64,000 nt of DNA from Setoptus koraiensis (GCA_048013815.1 CM106586.1:21452001-21516000), one strand, 5' to 3'; shown: positions 23,113 to 34,822, counted from the first letter of the stretch. The notes: a model not told the origin generated them from the sequence alone. Numbers and translations: made by a program.

Positions 23113-25407
23113 TCAATAGTTTTGTTTGAGCAGCATCGGACATAGATGTCGTTTGAAGCTTCCGTGTAGAGCTCGCGCGCTACAATAAGTCACCATGTTT
23201 GCTACAATGAGTATCGCGGGAACAATAACAATATCTATTCGCTCTAGAACAGGAACAAAACTGGCCATAACAAATGTCAAAAATACAATCATTAGCGATG
23301 TTGGCCAGCATGCCAAGCAATTATCCATTCGCTTATCTAGCCTGTATATTGTTGAAACAAAATTGATTGCCATCAATGAGCTCACAAATCGCGATATTAA
23401 AATGACCAGCGAGTAAAGCCAAGCTAGCTCAATTAGGTGATTGTCTCGGCGAACAATGCTCATAAATGCAAATTGAATAGTTAGCCACAATGAGCAGCCC
23501 CTCGTGATAGACATGAGCCAATTCAATTGAAAGTATCTGTAGCTTAGATTTTTCCAACATTGCAACAATAGGGCCGCTATTTCCATGGGCCAGCCATTCA
23601 ACAGGGTGGACACATAGAGCAATTTTAGTGGATTCCATGAACAACTCATGACAATGCTGGCGTAAGCGCCCAGTGTTACGTAATCGTTGTTATTATTATC
23701 ACTATTAGCATATTGCTGTTGTTGCATCGGCGTTGTCTTCTCATCTGTGAAATTATGATTAGTTAAATTGTGCATGATGAGATAATTCATACTGACCGTT
23801 GCAAACGTCATGTTGAGCAGGCATCTAAAAGTGCCGTTCTTAAACGGTAGATAGTTGTGCTGGCTCACGGATGTTCCGCTCCTCGCTTGCTGATCTCGCT
23901 GGCGACCACGAATATTGTCCAGGGCAATAATTGAATTTGCATTTGGAGCGTATCCGGCGTGCGCTGAGTGTCCACTGGTCGAGTTTGTTTGGCCCATGGA
24001 GCAAAACTCGCAGCTTGTGATTGTCACAAACAGTTTGCCTCTCGGTCTACCGATGGAGCCCGGATCATGTTGCCTATCGGTAATGTCGTCAATACTGTTG
24101 TTGTCGTCGATATTTTGCTGTTGAAACAGCTCATAATTTGAGTTAAATGTCAGCAACAATTGGTGCGCTAACGCAACAACGGCCGCAAATATAATCAGCC
24201 AATTTAGCAGTGAGCTCAATTGCAACCACGTTTGCATCGTTCTCATGGCAACCAGGGGCCACAGCGCTATGACCAGCGCATACAAAAGGGGCACCGTCTC
24301 GGCGATGTGCCCGCCAATTGTGAGCCTGTCGGTTAAATTGTCGCCGGCAGGTCTCAGCATGAGCATTATGTGACCAGCGAGCATGGATCGGACTAGGTTG
24401 CCGGCCAGATACAACTGGTACGAATTGGTTGTTTTGTCGTGCTTGTGCCACAATTCGGTGGCCAGTGTCACCTGAGCGCAAAACAGGCCCGCCAGCAGCA
24501 CCGTGTCGGGCAGCCTGACCGCTGCAGTGTTGTCGGGCATGAGCCGGCTTGGCGCGACCGCGGCAGCCCCATAATGGGCGCCTCGATCACGCGGGTATGC
24601 CGCCGGGTTGTCGGTGTCGTCGTCGTCGCCGTCGTCCATATCCCAGTCGTCGTCGATACTGGGCGATACCGCAATTGTGTCGCTGTCGTCGATGAGCGTG
24701 TCGTCTATGACGCCGGTTGCATAATGAGCTCTGGGGCTCTCGGTCGATACCCATCTCGCCCACAGTGCGGCCAGCAGGTAGCCGAGGGCCATCGTGAAGG
24801 GCAGCAGGCAGCGCAGCCAGTGGCGCTGACACACAAGCTCAAACTGGGGCACCAGCGACAATGTTGCCGAGATTGTCTCGAATCGCCAGCCGTATCTGCA
24901 GGGTTCCAGTTGGCCCATTTCGACGAGCAGCGACGAATCGTGGTCACTGCTGTTGGTCGTTTTATTATCTCTTGTTGTTTTATTGAGTGCGCCATCGGTG
25001 GCTGTGTCATTGGCACCGCTGGTTGGCGACGATGAGCCGCTCATTTTGTATTCGAAGCAACGGCTTATGTCATCGTAATAAAATTGCATCACTCTCGCCC
25101 TGGCCACTGTGTCCAAATCGTCGGTGTTGGCCTGAACGAAATGATGCCAGTACACGTTTTTGCTGCGCTCGTCATTGTTGCTGTTTGTCGATGAATTGTG
25201 ATGATTGGTGATTGGCGATGTGATTGGCGCTGTCATTGGTTTGTCCTGGCGATCGAGAGTGAAATTTTCTGGCGGCGCACACCAATAGTCTACGGGCCAC
25301 AGCAGCAGACATAGCGAATGAAAGTTTATAAATACAATCGATATGGCCAGCAGTGTTGTCGCCTTGCACAATATATATCCGCCACTCGAGTGATTGATAA
25401 TTATCAT
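23113..25407 (-). CDS. Strongly derived SLC22-like (organic cation transporter type) membrane protein, intronless
   Basis: 764-residue multi-pass protein. SLC22 hallmarks are visible in the first third: TM1 at ~10-38 running into DYWCAPP (40-46), a large extracellular loop with several N-glycosylation sequons (NFT 48, NDT 133, NKT 142 and 148, NSS 152), CRYGWRFE (170-177), then FELVCQRHW (189-197) before TM2. After TM2 the canonical MFS loop (G-x3-D-R-x-G-R) is missing; instead residues ~245-267 are an Asp-rich stretch. The C-terminal half has hydrophobic segments near 367-390, 400-420, 525-545, 580-600, 635-650, 660-690, 703-720 and 725-745, but no SLC22 signature I recognise. Transport is therefore unproven; it may have become a receptor-like or non-transporting member. 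The ATG is the first after an in-frame upstream TGA. It lies antisense inside the presumed intron of the Shisa/WBP1-like gene. Confidence 0.8.
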   Translation of the reverse strand: MIIINHSSGGYILCKATTLLAISIVFINFHSLCLLLWPVDYWCAPPENFTLDRQDKPMTAPITSPITNHHNSSTNSNNDERSKNVYWHHFVQANTDDLDTVARARVMQFYYDDISRCFEYKMSGSSSPTSGANDTATDGALNKTTRDNKTTNSSDHDSSLLVEMGQLEPCRYGWRFETISATLSLVPQFELVCQRHWLRCLLPFTMALGYLLAALWARWVSTESPRAHYATGVIDDTLIDDSDTIAVSPSIDDDWDMDDGDDDDTDNPAAYPRDRGAHYGAAAVAPSRLMPDNTAAVRLPDTVLLAGLFCAQVTLATELWHKHDKTTNSYQLYLAGNLVRSMLAGHIMLMLRPAGDNLTDRLTIGGHIAETVPLLYALVIALWPLVAMRTMQTWLQLSSLLNWLIIFAAVVALAHQLLLTFNSNYELFQQQNIDDNNSIDDITDRQHDPGSIGRPRGKLFVTITSCEFCSMGQTNSTSGHSAHAGYAPNANSIIALDNIRGRQRDQQARSGTSVSQHNYLPFKNGTFRCLLNMTFATVSMNYLIMHNLTNHNFTDEKTTPMQQQQYANSDNNNNDYVTLGAYASIVMSCSWNPLKLLYVSTLLNGWPMEIAALLLQCWKNLSYRYFQLNWLMSITRGCSLWLTIQFAFMSIVRRDNHLIELAWLYSLVILISRFVSSLMAINFVSTIYRLDKRMDNCLACWPTSLMIVFLTFVMASFVPVLERIDIVIVPAILIVANMVTYCSARALHGSFKRHLCPMLLKQNY

Positions 25408-26455
25408 TTTGGCCCAGATACGCTCGGTCAGCTCGTATCAGCCGGTGGCTCTCGTTTGTGGCCTCATTGTGTCCGCAAGCTCACACAAACACACTCATCT
25501 CGCCTTTAAATTTCTCCCTGTATATAATCAAATCGTATCGGTGTATTGAATTTCACACACACCCAGGCCGAGATTTGATTTCACACAACAGCGTCTGTCT
25601 ACTCGATCTGTCGGTGTGTCGCCAGCCAGCTCGTTAGCTCGCTGCCAGCCGTCGTCTCGGCGGCCGTCGTCTCGGCAGCGGCTTGTTGGCCGTGTCATGT
25701 CATGTCATATCGTCTGATTGGATTTTGCGCAAGTTGCAGCCACTGGCGCAAACTTGCCGTCAATGCTGCAAAATAATGAAATGGAAATGTCTTTATTTTA
25801 ATCCGGCCACTGACAGTGTGTGCGGCTGACAGTAGCAGCTTCTTTTCCACTCTGACGGGCTTCTTTTTGACAGCGACACACGGTGATACATTTGTTGGCC
25901 CAACATCGCAGTTCAACAGATCGGCGGCCAGCCGGGCACCGATCGCAGCCACCAAGTGCCATCGGCCTGCGACGACCAATATCTGGATGAATTAATCAAC
26001 GTCATGCACAATGACAACTTGCTGGCGCGGCCCTCCGCCGCTGCTTTTCGCAGCCACTCGAACCGAGTGCACCGATGCTGGCGCTGATGCGATTCGCCCG
26101 CCGCTCGAAGCCTCAGAGCGAGCGTTCCTTTTTCAAACTTGTTGCCACCAATTGCTCAACACCCAACACTGGACATGACCGGGCCGTCGAGCTGCGCGAC
26201 CATCGCATCAGCGCCACATCAATCCACGGCAGACGCAACAATCCAACATGACAGCCAAGCGCATTGGGGAGACGCGGTCAGCGTCTCGAAACAATTTTTC
26301 AACAACTCCTTGAATAGGTGTGAGAAACATGATGTTACATAACATCATTCGGTTGGCCGGCATGCCATTAGAAGGCCATTTCACACTCAATCACTGCCAC
26401 TGATTGAAGCGCTCGCTAGAATGCCTTTCAATCCGTGTGCTCTCCTTTGTGAGCG

Positions 26456-26504
26456 CCAACCAGCCAGCCAACCAGCCAGCCTACCAGCCAGCCAGCCAGC
26501 CTAA
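26456..26504. repeat. CCAG/CCAA tandem repeat
   Basis: Tetranucleotide repeats (ACCAGCCAGCC type). Confidence 0.85.
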
Positions 26505-28605
26505 CTTATTTAGCGGCCCATTATACAGCGCATTACATAATGCGTTTCCATTGCCCGGCACAACTGGCCAACTTGTGCCGCTTGTTGCTAAATTGTCAAT
26601 GATGTGTGGCGAAATTGAATTGATTGTCCATTTCTGCTCCTATTCCATTCATCGCGCATTCGTCTCGAGCCGAGACTGCAACTCGAAGGCCGCTCGAAAG
26701 GCGAATTCCTGGCCGCTCATTGCGCCAACAAACGGCCTGCATGATCTAATTAATGCCCGCTCATTGTGCTCGCACTGCATCGCTCCGACGGCCGAGAATC
26801 GGCGCTCGAACGCTCCGCGAACCTCGATCTTCTTCGAAGCGTTCGCAGCTTCCGCGGCGTTCGAGCCGTTCGAGCCGCTCGAGCCGGCCGAGCCATTCGA
26901 GGCGTTCGAGCCGGCCGGGCACTGTTCGCGGCCAACAGGTGCATATTTCAATGAGAGCGGAACAGGCGATTGTCGGCCGGCCGCTCGGCATTGTCCGCGC
27001 CGGCGGCTCATAATTGCACGATGCCGGCCAACATGCTAATATTAGCCGGCCGCTCCATGTTGTTGCTGGCATCAGTTTTGTTGTTGTTTGCTGCCGTCGG
27101 TCCATCTTATCTGAGTGTGCAAACAGATAAAAGTTGGCAAGTTTGCCATTGAGTCGGTGTGTCTCTGTTTGGACGACGAGATCGCTGTCTCTCGGCGCAG
27201 CAGCTCGCCAGAGAATCGCGGCCAGCAAGGAAGTTCGCGAGGAATTTATTAGCAGGTATTTACAACCATTAATTAGTGGCCATGTGCGATACGTTGCAGC
27301 GTCTGCGTTCCGTTTGTGAGTCTCGTTGCTGAGTTCGAACGCTCCACTGCAAGTGTGTCCCGCTCCGAGCCGCTCCAACTCTGAGCCGATGCGCCGGCCG
27401 CATGAGCCGACCCGGGACAGGATGGCCGGCGCTTGCCGTCCCGACCGTGATTGGCGTGTCGGCGGGCCGCTGTCCCGCCTGTCGTGTAAATGTGTGCGCC
27501 GATCGGCACACCGTTAATCATTTCGCTGGCCCGATCTATTTATGTTTTGATATTCATATGTCACAGGCCTGTGTCAGGTAGGGCTCATCATTAATTATGT
27601 GTCGATGATGATGATCGGACATGATTAATTGAAGTTGGCCGCTGCAATCTGGCCGCGGTCGCAGTCATTACTGACAAGACTTTGTGAGAGCCGGGTTTGC
27701 TGTTCGAGCCGCGAGCCGCCCGGCCGCCCGGCTGTCCGGCCGCAGACAGTGACACAAATGATATTAAAAGCGACACTCTCGTGCGCCATTATCTATTATC
27801 TCTGGCTCTGGCCGTCGAGCATGCCATTCGGCCCGCAAAGCAACCGTTGGCTGCGCGGTCGCAGCGTCTCGCTGTCGAAGAACAAAAACTCTCGCCCGTT
27901 CGCGTGTTCTCCCCGATTCGAACGTCCTTCGAATTTGAATGCTTTCAAATTTCACATTTCACATTTCAAGTTTCAAATGTTTTTTGAATTTTGAATTTTG
28001 AATTGCCAGTTGGCGATTCAAATGGCGGCTGTGGCCGCACGGTGGCCACACCGCTTGACGCGCAAACAAAGCTGATGTTTGTGTGTGTGTGACAGGCGAA
28101 TCAATGGCAACGCCAACAACAAACAAATGACCAGATATGACCAGATAATACCTGTCGCAGCAGCAGCGTCGTTTGACGTTCGCCCTGGCGCCAGACGCCA
28201 GGCCAACAAGTGACACAAGACACAGATAAAAGAGCGCACACCAGCCTGTGTGTGTGTGTGTGTGATATCTGTCAGACGCGATACAAGCCAACAGGTGACC
28301 ACTGGTCACTTTTGCCTGTTCGGCTGTCGCGTCTGCGGGCCGGATTGGCGCGCCAATGCGGCCATTCTCAGCTCGGCTGAGTTTGGGCCTGTGCATGCGC
28401 AATTGGCGATTCCGCCTATTATGCAATGCAAATACATTTTGCCATTTTTCAGCATGCTCGCTTTCTCGTCTGGCGTCGTTGTCGGTCGCACATCGGTGCA
28501 TCGGCACATCGGCGCATCGGCTGACACAACGTCGGCCATCTAATCGCATCAACCTGCTAACGGCGCTGTGATTTCAATCACCGGTCACCATCACCACAAC
28601 CGTAG

Positions 28606-29639
28606 ACGCAGCCGAGGAGCGGGCGACATACGCGCCCGAGAGCGCGCTTCCGTGGGCCGCTCGGGCGCGCCACTGGACGGCCCGCGGCACCGCCGATGAT
28701 GACGGGACGCTCGGCAACGGGACAACGCGCAGCGACAACGGGACAACGCACAGCGACAGCGGGACGACGCACAGCGACAACGGGACAGACGATAACTGGC
28801 TAGACAAGAGCTGCAGTTGGGACCAGGAGCAGTGCCAGTACAGCGCGGATCCCGGCGTGCTGATGACGCACAACAGACTGTGCCAAATAAGCAAGGACAC
28901 CTACGTGCTGTGCCACCACTATTGTTGCGGCGAATTCTGGGAGTCCCATTACAAGTACTGCTGCCAGCACAATTTCCGGCCCGTCCGAAGCACCTTCTTT
29001 TTTCTGCTCAGCGCCTTCTTGGTGCTGTCGTTTTACGCCGTGTGCCATCTCGCCGTCGAGATAACTGTCAAACGGTGCGTCACTAAGCAGCTGATCGCCG
29101 CCAAGGCCGCCAGCACCGACGATGACGACTCGCACAATGCGCTCACCAACGGCCTCCACAGCAGCACCATGTCGGGCATGTCGGGCAACAGCACCACCGA
29201 CGAGGAGGTCGAGGAGGAGCGCCTGCAGACGCACATCAAGCAAATTTTGCGCAAGAACTCCGAACAGCACCACCAACAACAGCAACAACAACGGCAGCAG
29301 CAACAACAACAGCAACAACGGCAGCAGCAACAACACCAGCAACAACACCAGCAACAACAGCACCAACAACAGCAGCAGCAACAGCAGCGGCCCCGCTTGG
29401 CTCTGCCCTCGCTCGCGGCTCGCGCTTCCGGCGGGCCGTCCCCTCCGCCGGCGAGCGGTCGGGCCGGCCCAACCGCCAGACCGTCGGCCAAGCGGGCCAC
29501 GGTGACGCCGCGGGCGCCCAACGAGCGAGCCGGTTCGCCGGCGCACGTGTTGGCGGCCACCAAATCGGGCAGCTCGGCGCGCATCCTCAGCAATTTCAGG
29601 CGCTCGTCCAAGCGCAAGATGACGCGCGGCAAGCGATGA
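28606..29639 (+). CDS. Cys-rich single-pass membrane protein, Shisa/WBP1-VOPP1-like, with polyQ tail (terminal exon)
   Basis: Open from the acceptor CGTAG at 28601-28605 (alternative acceptor at 28610-28611, same phase) to TGA 29637-29639. Order of parts: Asp/Gly/Thr-rich ectodomain with a repeated heptad of the type NGTTHSD (three N-glycosylation sequons, 28713-28790); a Cys cluster (CSWDQEQC, then LCQISKDTYVLC, HYCCG, YKYCC); a transmembrane helix STFFFLLSAFLVLSFYAVCH (~29000-29050); then a basic/acidic cytosolic tail with a Gln/His tract (29266-29390) and a Pro/Ser/Arg-rich end finishing SSKRKMTRGKR. The C-x9-C...CCG...CC spacing followed by a TM is the pattern of Shisa, WBP1 and VOPP1 type I adaptor proteins; WBP1-type PPxY motifs are absent. 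Members traffic or scaffold receptors, but which one this serves is unknown. It lacks a start of its own, so an upstream exon is required. Confidence 0.7.
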
Positions 29640-30549
29640 AGTCAGTGGGGCCAGATCGCCACCAGCGGTCAACCGGAAAATGATCGATTCAATTCAATTA
29701 AAGCAAGCCGCTCGCGGGGCGCATTGAGTCGCACGAGTTGTCGCAGTCGCGATATGCGATGAAAATCTCAATCAACGACCATCTCGAGCAAACGATGATC
29801 TCGAGCACGCGGTTCGGCGTTGTCGCCCCCGCGATACGTATCCACATATCGATATTCATATATGTGCTCAGTATTCATATGCAGTTTGTCTGTGTGTCTC
29901 CCATCGTGTTCCGTGGCCGGCCCGCAGTCGGCGCTAACGGCTCCGTCCTGCGGCGCTTGCGCCGCTGCTCGGTCGGCCTAATCCGCCAACTGACAATTTA
30001 AGCCGGCTAGTTTGGCATTGTGTATCATTGTTGTCGTTGTTGTTTTTGTTGTTGTCTTTGCTGTTGTTGTTGTTTTGAAAGGGCACGTCAGATTAGCAAC
30101 AAGTCAGTCGCATCTAATGATAGTCGTGTTGCCCGAGCGCGCATCTGCCCGCGACTCGCGCCGGCCGAGCCGGCCAAATTCGCCGAATTGGCCCGACTGG
30201 CCCGACTGGCCGTCGTATGGTCGGCAGCGGCCGGCGCTCATGCATGGGACAGGCGCATCCAGTGGACGCTGCAAATAGTATCCGCTGTTTAGCGGATAAC
30301 GGACAGAGCCTAATGGCACTAATGGCAACAATAATAGCTATAACGAGCGTAATAACGAGCGCAATAATGAGAACAGCAACAGCGCAACAATTAATGCGCC
30401 CTCCTCCTCGTGATGAGATATCGCTCATCAAGTCGGCAATATCTGGCTGGCATTATTCACAATTATTCACAATTGCGTGCCCCCCTCACAACGTGGCCGC
30501 GGCATTTGCAACAATGTAACTGTGCCGTCTGTCACGGGCCGGCCGGCCC

Positions 30550-30591
30550 GCGTGATGGCGAGCTGCTGTTTGCTCAGGCTCGCCATCACGC
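30550..30591. repeat. Perfect 14-bp hairpin
   Basis: GCGTGATGGCGAGC (30550-30563) faces GCTCGCCATCACGC (30578-30591) across 14 nt. Confidence 0.9.
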
Positions 30592-31299
30592 CAAATGGTT
30601 GCGACAGCAATTATTAGGCGACACACATAGTGATCGCTATGCTGCCATCGCATCGTTGGATATGTCGGCGAGACTAGCTGCAAATTGTAATGTCGTCGTC
30701 GTTATGTCACACAATCGCCAGAGTCAACAACAATTGCTGCCATTATCGCTCATCGTGCGAGTGGCTCGACGCGATAATTACCATTGTGTTCGTTTGTTTG
30801 TTTGTTGTTTGTATACAAAGGCACTTTTAATTGAATAGCGCCGTTTCGTTGTGTTCCAATGAATTGTGAATTGTGTGTCATAACATTATCGTAGACAACA
30901 ACAATTGCGGGCAAACACACACGAGAGAGATAAATATCACGTTGACGTTGACGAGCTGGCCGTGACACTTGTCAGCTTGTTTGTCATTCGCACACAATTA
31001 TACAACGTTTAAACGTTCATACATTTCGCGCATTCGGCAAACATTCAAATCGATGTGTCTATCATCGTCGTATGTGTCTATCATCATCGTATGTGTCTAT
31101 TATCAGTGGCATAATAGCAGCGCTATTTGGCGTGTCTGCACGGATCCATCCGGCAATTCGATGCGACAATGCAACAGACAGAGTGACAGCGGCCAAATGT
31201 CAGCACCTAAAGCGACGAGCGGATCGAGAGCGAGCACCGGAAGTGATCCAACTGTTGGAGTGGGCCGGCCGGCCAACGCACAACGCAAACACCGCCCGC

Positions 31300-31346
31300 G
31301 ACACCGACACCGACACCGACGACGACACCGACACCGACACCGACAG
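31300..31346. repeat. ACCGAC microsatellite
   Basis: Hexanucleotide repeat interrupted by GACGAC. Confidence 0.85.
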
Positions 31347-32129
31347 CCTGTTGTGCTCTACATGTTGTGCTCGGCATGTAGCGCTCGGTTTGTGACAGTT
31401 ATCAGCGCCATCTCACTCTCATTATCTGTTTGTAGCTGTGCAGCTGACGCAGCGAACGCGCTGGCGAGTCGGACAGCCGCAAATTGTCGCAACGCCGCCA
31501 ATTGTGTACTACATTATGCCTGCCGGGCGTGTATTATGTCATACGTTTGTGTTTGTACTCACGTCAGTTTATCCGCACACTGACACAGACGAACTGATGC
31601 GCGGATTCGCAGCCAAATGCACAGCGCAAATGCATCACTGATGCAGTGTCAGACGCGACAGCTGCCGTTTGCGCTGCCTGGCGGCCGCGCGGCGACACAT
31701 CCGACGGTGCGCCCGGCGACGATGCGCCCGAGCGTCGGGACGGCGACCCGTCCAGACGATGCCCGCAGCGCCGATGAGCGCACTTGCGACTGACCGGTGC
31801 GGCCGGCGCGCGACGGTCAGTTGCAAGCAGCGATCCCGTCGGCGGCGAGCAGCCGATCGCGGGCGCGAGCAGCGACAGTCGCTCGCAATCACGCGGTTTG
31901 CCGCTCGCCGCTGACGGGATCGCAGCGCCGGATCGCAGCGCCGGATCGCAGCGCCAGATCGCAACTGGCAGCGAGTCAGACGCGACCAGTCGTCGTCAAA
32001 TTGCGACTTGTCGGCCCGACATGAGCGACACCTTTGACAGACAGCTCAACTCTCGCCTTTGGAGGCGCCCCCGGAGCCCGAATCAAGCAAGGAAACTGGC
32101 CGCCATCCTTGCAGCCCAAAGCCGCCGCC

Positions 32130-32870
32130 AGCCTCAAGACTCATCGGTCCAGACGGGACAGAAGCGAGATCAAGTGCGCTCAAAAAGGTACCAGTTATCA
32201 CGGAATTTGGTTTTGAATTTCTCCCGGCGCATTGATGTCACAACTGGGCCAACTCTTCGCTCGTTACCATAAGAAAGAATTGTCTGGATTATTGAGAAAA
32301 ATTAAATTTTGCTGTTCCGGCAATCGCTGGCTCAGGCCTGTCCAGGAGATGTGCAGAGAGCTCAATTGGCACGTATCTCTCGAGTCGGATAGGACTTTGG
32401 CCCAATGCTCGGTACGGCACAACATTGAGACCGTGCAATTCTACACAACGTCGTCATATGCACACCAGCAACACGGTTGAGCAAATTGAGGGCATATCAT
32501 TCAATTTCCTGGACCACGTTGTTGGTGTGAATATGACGAATTGTTGCAGAATTGTGTGGTCTAGATGTTGTGAGGTACCAAGGATTGGGCCGTCTGTTGA
32601 GAGTGAAATTTGGCACGAGGGATACATGACAATGGAGATCCTCTGCACGTCTCCTGTGTAGGTTTAAGCCAGCCGATTGTCTGATGGGCAGAATTTAATT
32701 TTTCTATATGATCCAGATAGTTTTTTCTTATTGTTGCGGCCGAAGAGTTGGCCCATTTGGGACATCAATGCGCCGACAAAACCCAAACCAACCCGCCCGA
32801 TATACGGTGCCATTTTATGCGCGCTTGATCTTGCTTCTTTCTCATCTGTACTGATGAGTTGCGGCCATGT
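32130..32870. repeat. Large imperfect palindrome (inverted duplication, ~370-bp arms)
   Basis: The left arm (about 32130-32494) is the reverse complement of the right arm (about 32496-32870), with the axis near 32495 (AAATTGA at 32483-32489 facing TCAATTT at 32501-32507). Best-preserved blocks: GCGCATTGATGTC and TGGGCCAACTCTTCG (left, 32228 onward) against the same words read from the right arm (32790 downward), and GAAAAATTAAATT in both. I estimate about 75-80% identity by eye. There is almost no spacer, so a transcript would fold into one long hairpin. It could be a foldback/MITE-type DNA element or an inverted tandem duplication; no target-site duplication was identified. Confidence 0.8.
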
Positions 32871-32942
32871 CGATGGCTCGGCGCTGCGAAACTCAAAAAC
32901 ACCCATGATGCAATATAACTTTATGCCTATCAATAAATTGTA

Positions 32943-33052
32943 AATATGCCGTGAATACGCCGTGAATATGCCGTGAATACGCCGTGAATCTGCCGTGAAT
33001 CTGCCGTGAATGCGTCGTGAATGCGCCGTGAATGCGCCGTGAATATGCCGCG
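32943..33052. repeat. 11-bp tandem array, 10 units
   Basis: AATATGCCGTG and variants AATACGCCGTG, AATCTGCCGTG, AATGCGCCGTG. It begins just outside the right arm of the large palindrome. Confidence 0.9.
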
Positions 33053-34772
33053 AATGCAGCCCGACAACAAGTGCATCAGTGACCAGCTTGACCGGTGGTC
33101 GGCGCACAACAAATATTGACACTTGGCCGTCGATTGTCCGCGCCACTCGACAATGGGCGCTCGCCCGGGCCTGACCGAGCCTGTTGTCGCTGTTTGTTGT
33201 TGTCCCAACACTCGTCTCGCCGTCAACAGCCGACAGCGGTTGCGAGTCTGACAGCGGTTGCGAGTTTGTTGTTGTGCGCCAGTCGACAACAACAAACAAC
33301 CTGTTTGAACCAAGCTCAATTTCTGTGCGATTTCTGTGCGATTTCGGGCCGGTCTCGGCCCGGTTTCGGGCCGGTTTCTGGACGGCGCGCGGATAATGAC
33401 CGCTCATGCACGGCGTCTGTGCATGCGAGACACGCCGGCCGCCACCAACAAAATTGCAAAATGCGAGCGCCCTCCCGGCGAAATCTTATCTAATCGCGAG
33501 TTCATCTCGCCACTAATCCGATTCACGGCCACTCCGGCGCGGCCTCGCCGGCCGCGTCTCACCGCGGCGATCTCACCGCGACGATCTCACCGAGACGATC
33601 TCAGTGCCCGTGCGTGTGCTGACCGCACCGGCAACATCGGCGCTATCATGTGGGCTATCGTGTGGCTGTTACGGCATCATTGTGTGTGTGTTGTTGCGCG
33701 TTGAATTGTGTCCGAGCGACACGACGGCCGGCTTCGCATGATTGATTGGATCGTTAATTTATGGTCGCCGGCCAATAAATTAGCCCGCCCGTAGCCCGGC
33801 CGCACCGTCTGGTAGCCGCGTACGCAAGCCAATGGCGGCCGCGTATGCGAGCGGCCGAGAGCGGCCGAGAGCGGCTGCGGTCGGCGAGCGTGATTTGCAA
33901 GATGAGCCGAGATTTCATTTAATTTATGTGATTGCTCATGTCATCGGCGCTCGTAATTGACTTTCGTCCGGCCTGTGCACTTGTGACTCACTAGTTGTGA
34001 GACTCGGCAGCCTGTTCATTATGAACAGTTCATATCGCCCTTCGGATGTCCATGTTTCGTGGCCTAAACGACACGCCGATGCAAGCGGCTAATGGCTTGT
34101 TTCTCGCCATTATCGCTCCATTCGGCTGCCCAATCTCGGCCAGTCTGGCTCGCTCGCAAGCAGCGCTCGTCAGCGTTGGCCCGAAGCCAGATTGTTATTG
34201 ATATTGCGCAACATTGATAGTTCGGACGCAGTGACCATGCTGCACACTGGCCATTAAAGTGCGCGATAAACTCGCAGCTCCAACTGCCGCCGCTCGGCTC
34301 GCGAATCGCCGCGTCGGCGCTAATCGCGGCCGCGGCCGGCCAACGGACCGGCCAACAGACCGCCGAAAACTGACCGCTCGAGACAGACCGACAAGAGCGG
34401 ACAGCCGATACACAAACCGCTTCGGGCCAGCGCCGCCGCGCCATTCACAACATGAGCAACAAGTGTCAAAATTATGACTCATTAATCAACTAATGAGCTC
34501 GCCCGCCACACACACAAATGTATAAATAACTAGCCATAAATACGCCGCAAACAGATGCTACCGGCCGACCGGCCGGCGTCGGCTTCACTCGTGAATTCGC
34601 GCCGACATTCGCATATTTATATGTATTTTTCGCATATAATACGACATTCGTGTGCAACATTCATGCACAATATTCATGCGTTGTAGGCGATATTCATGTG
34701 CGACAGTCTCAGGCGATATTCATGTGCGACAGTCGCATGCAATGTCCATGTGGTGTTCGTATGTGATAGCCG

Positions 34773-34822
34773 ATGAATCATGATGAATCGTGGTGAATCA
34801 TGGTGAATCATGGTGAATCATG
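34773..34822. repeat. 10-bp tandem array, 5 units
   Basis: TGAATCATGG-type units; inverted copies (GTGATTCA) follow at 34830-34856. Confidence 0.85.

Larger units (their letters stand above)
22360..28605 (+). other. Presumed 6.2-kb intron hosting the SLC22-like gene
   Basis: Bounded by a GTAAGT donor at 22360 and an acceptor at 28605. Outside the nested minus-strand gene it holds GT, AC and GATA-type microsatellites (22494-22522, 22818-22836, 23038-23102), a CCAG/CCAA array (26456-26504) and GC-rich spacer with 9-bp imperfect repeats (26850-26930). A small signal-peptide-like ORF at 27021-27149 is the only other coding candidate, and it is weak. Confidence 0.4.
29640..32129. other. GC-rich spacer without supported genes
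   Basis: Holds TTG-rich sequence (30028-30075), a perfect 14-bp hairpin (30550-30591), an ACCGAC microsatellite (31300-31346) and 13-bp GATCGCAGCGCCG repeats (31919-31965). Nothing gene-like. Confidence 0.55.

Noticed and set aside
27021-27149. Signal-peptide-like ORF (MLLLASVLLLFAAVG) upstream of the Shisa/WBP1-like exon
   Set aside because: Attractive as an alternative first exon, but its in-frame donors (GTTGGC, GTGTGC) are poor compared with GTAAGT at 22360, and the frame closes after 42 residues.
32664-33407. 247-codon minus-strand ORF over the right arm of the palindrome as a gene
   Set aside because: It runs through the 11-bp array and has no known domain; the left arm does not keep the matching frame open. 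It is better explained as part of the inverted duplication.
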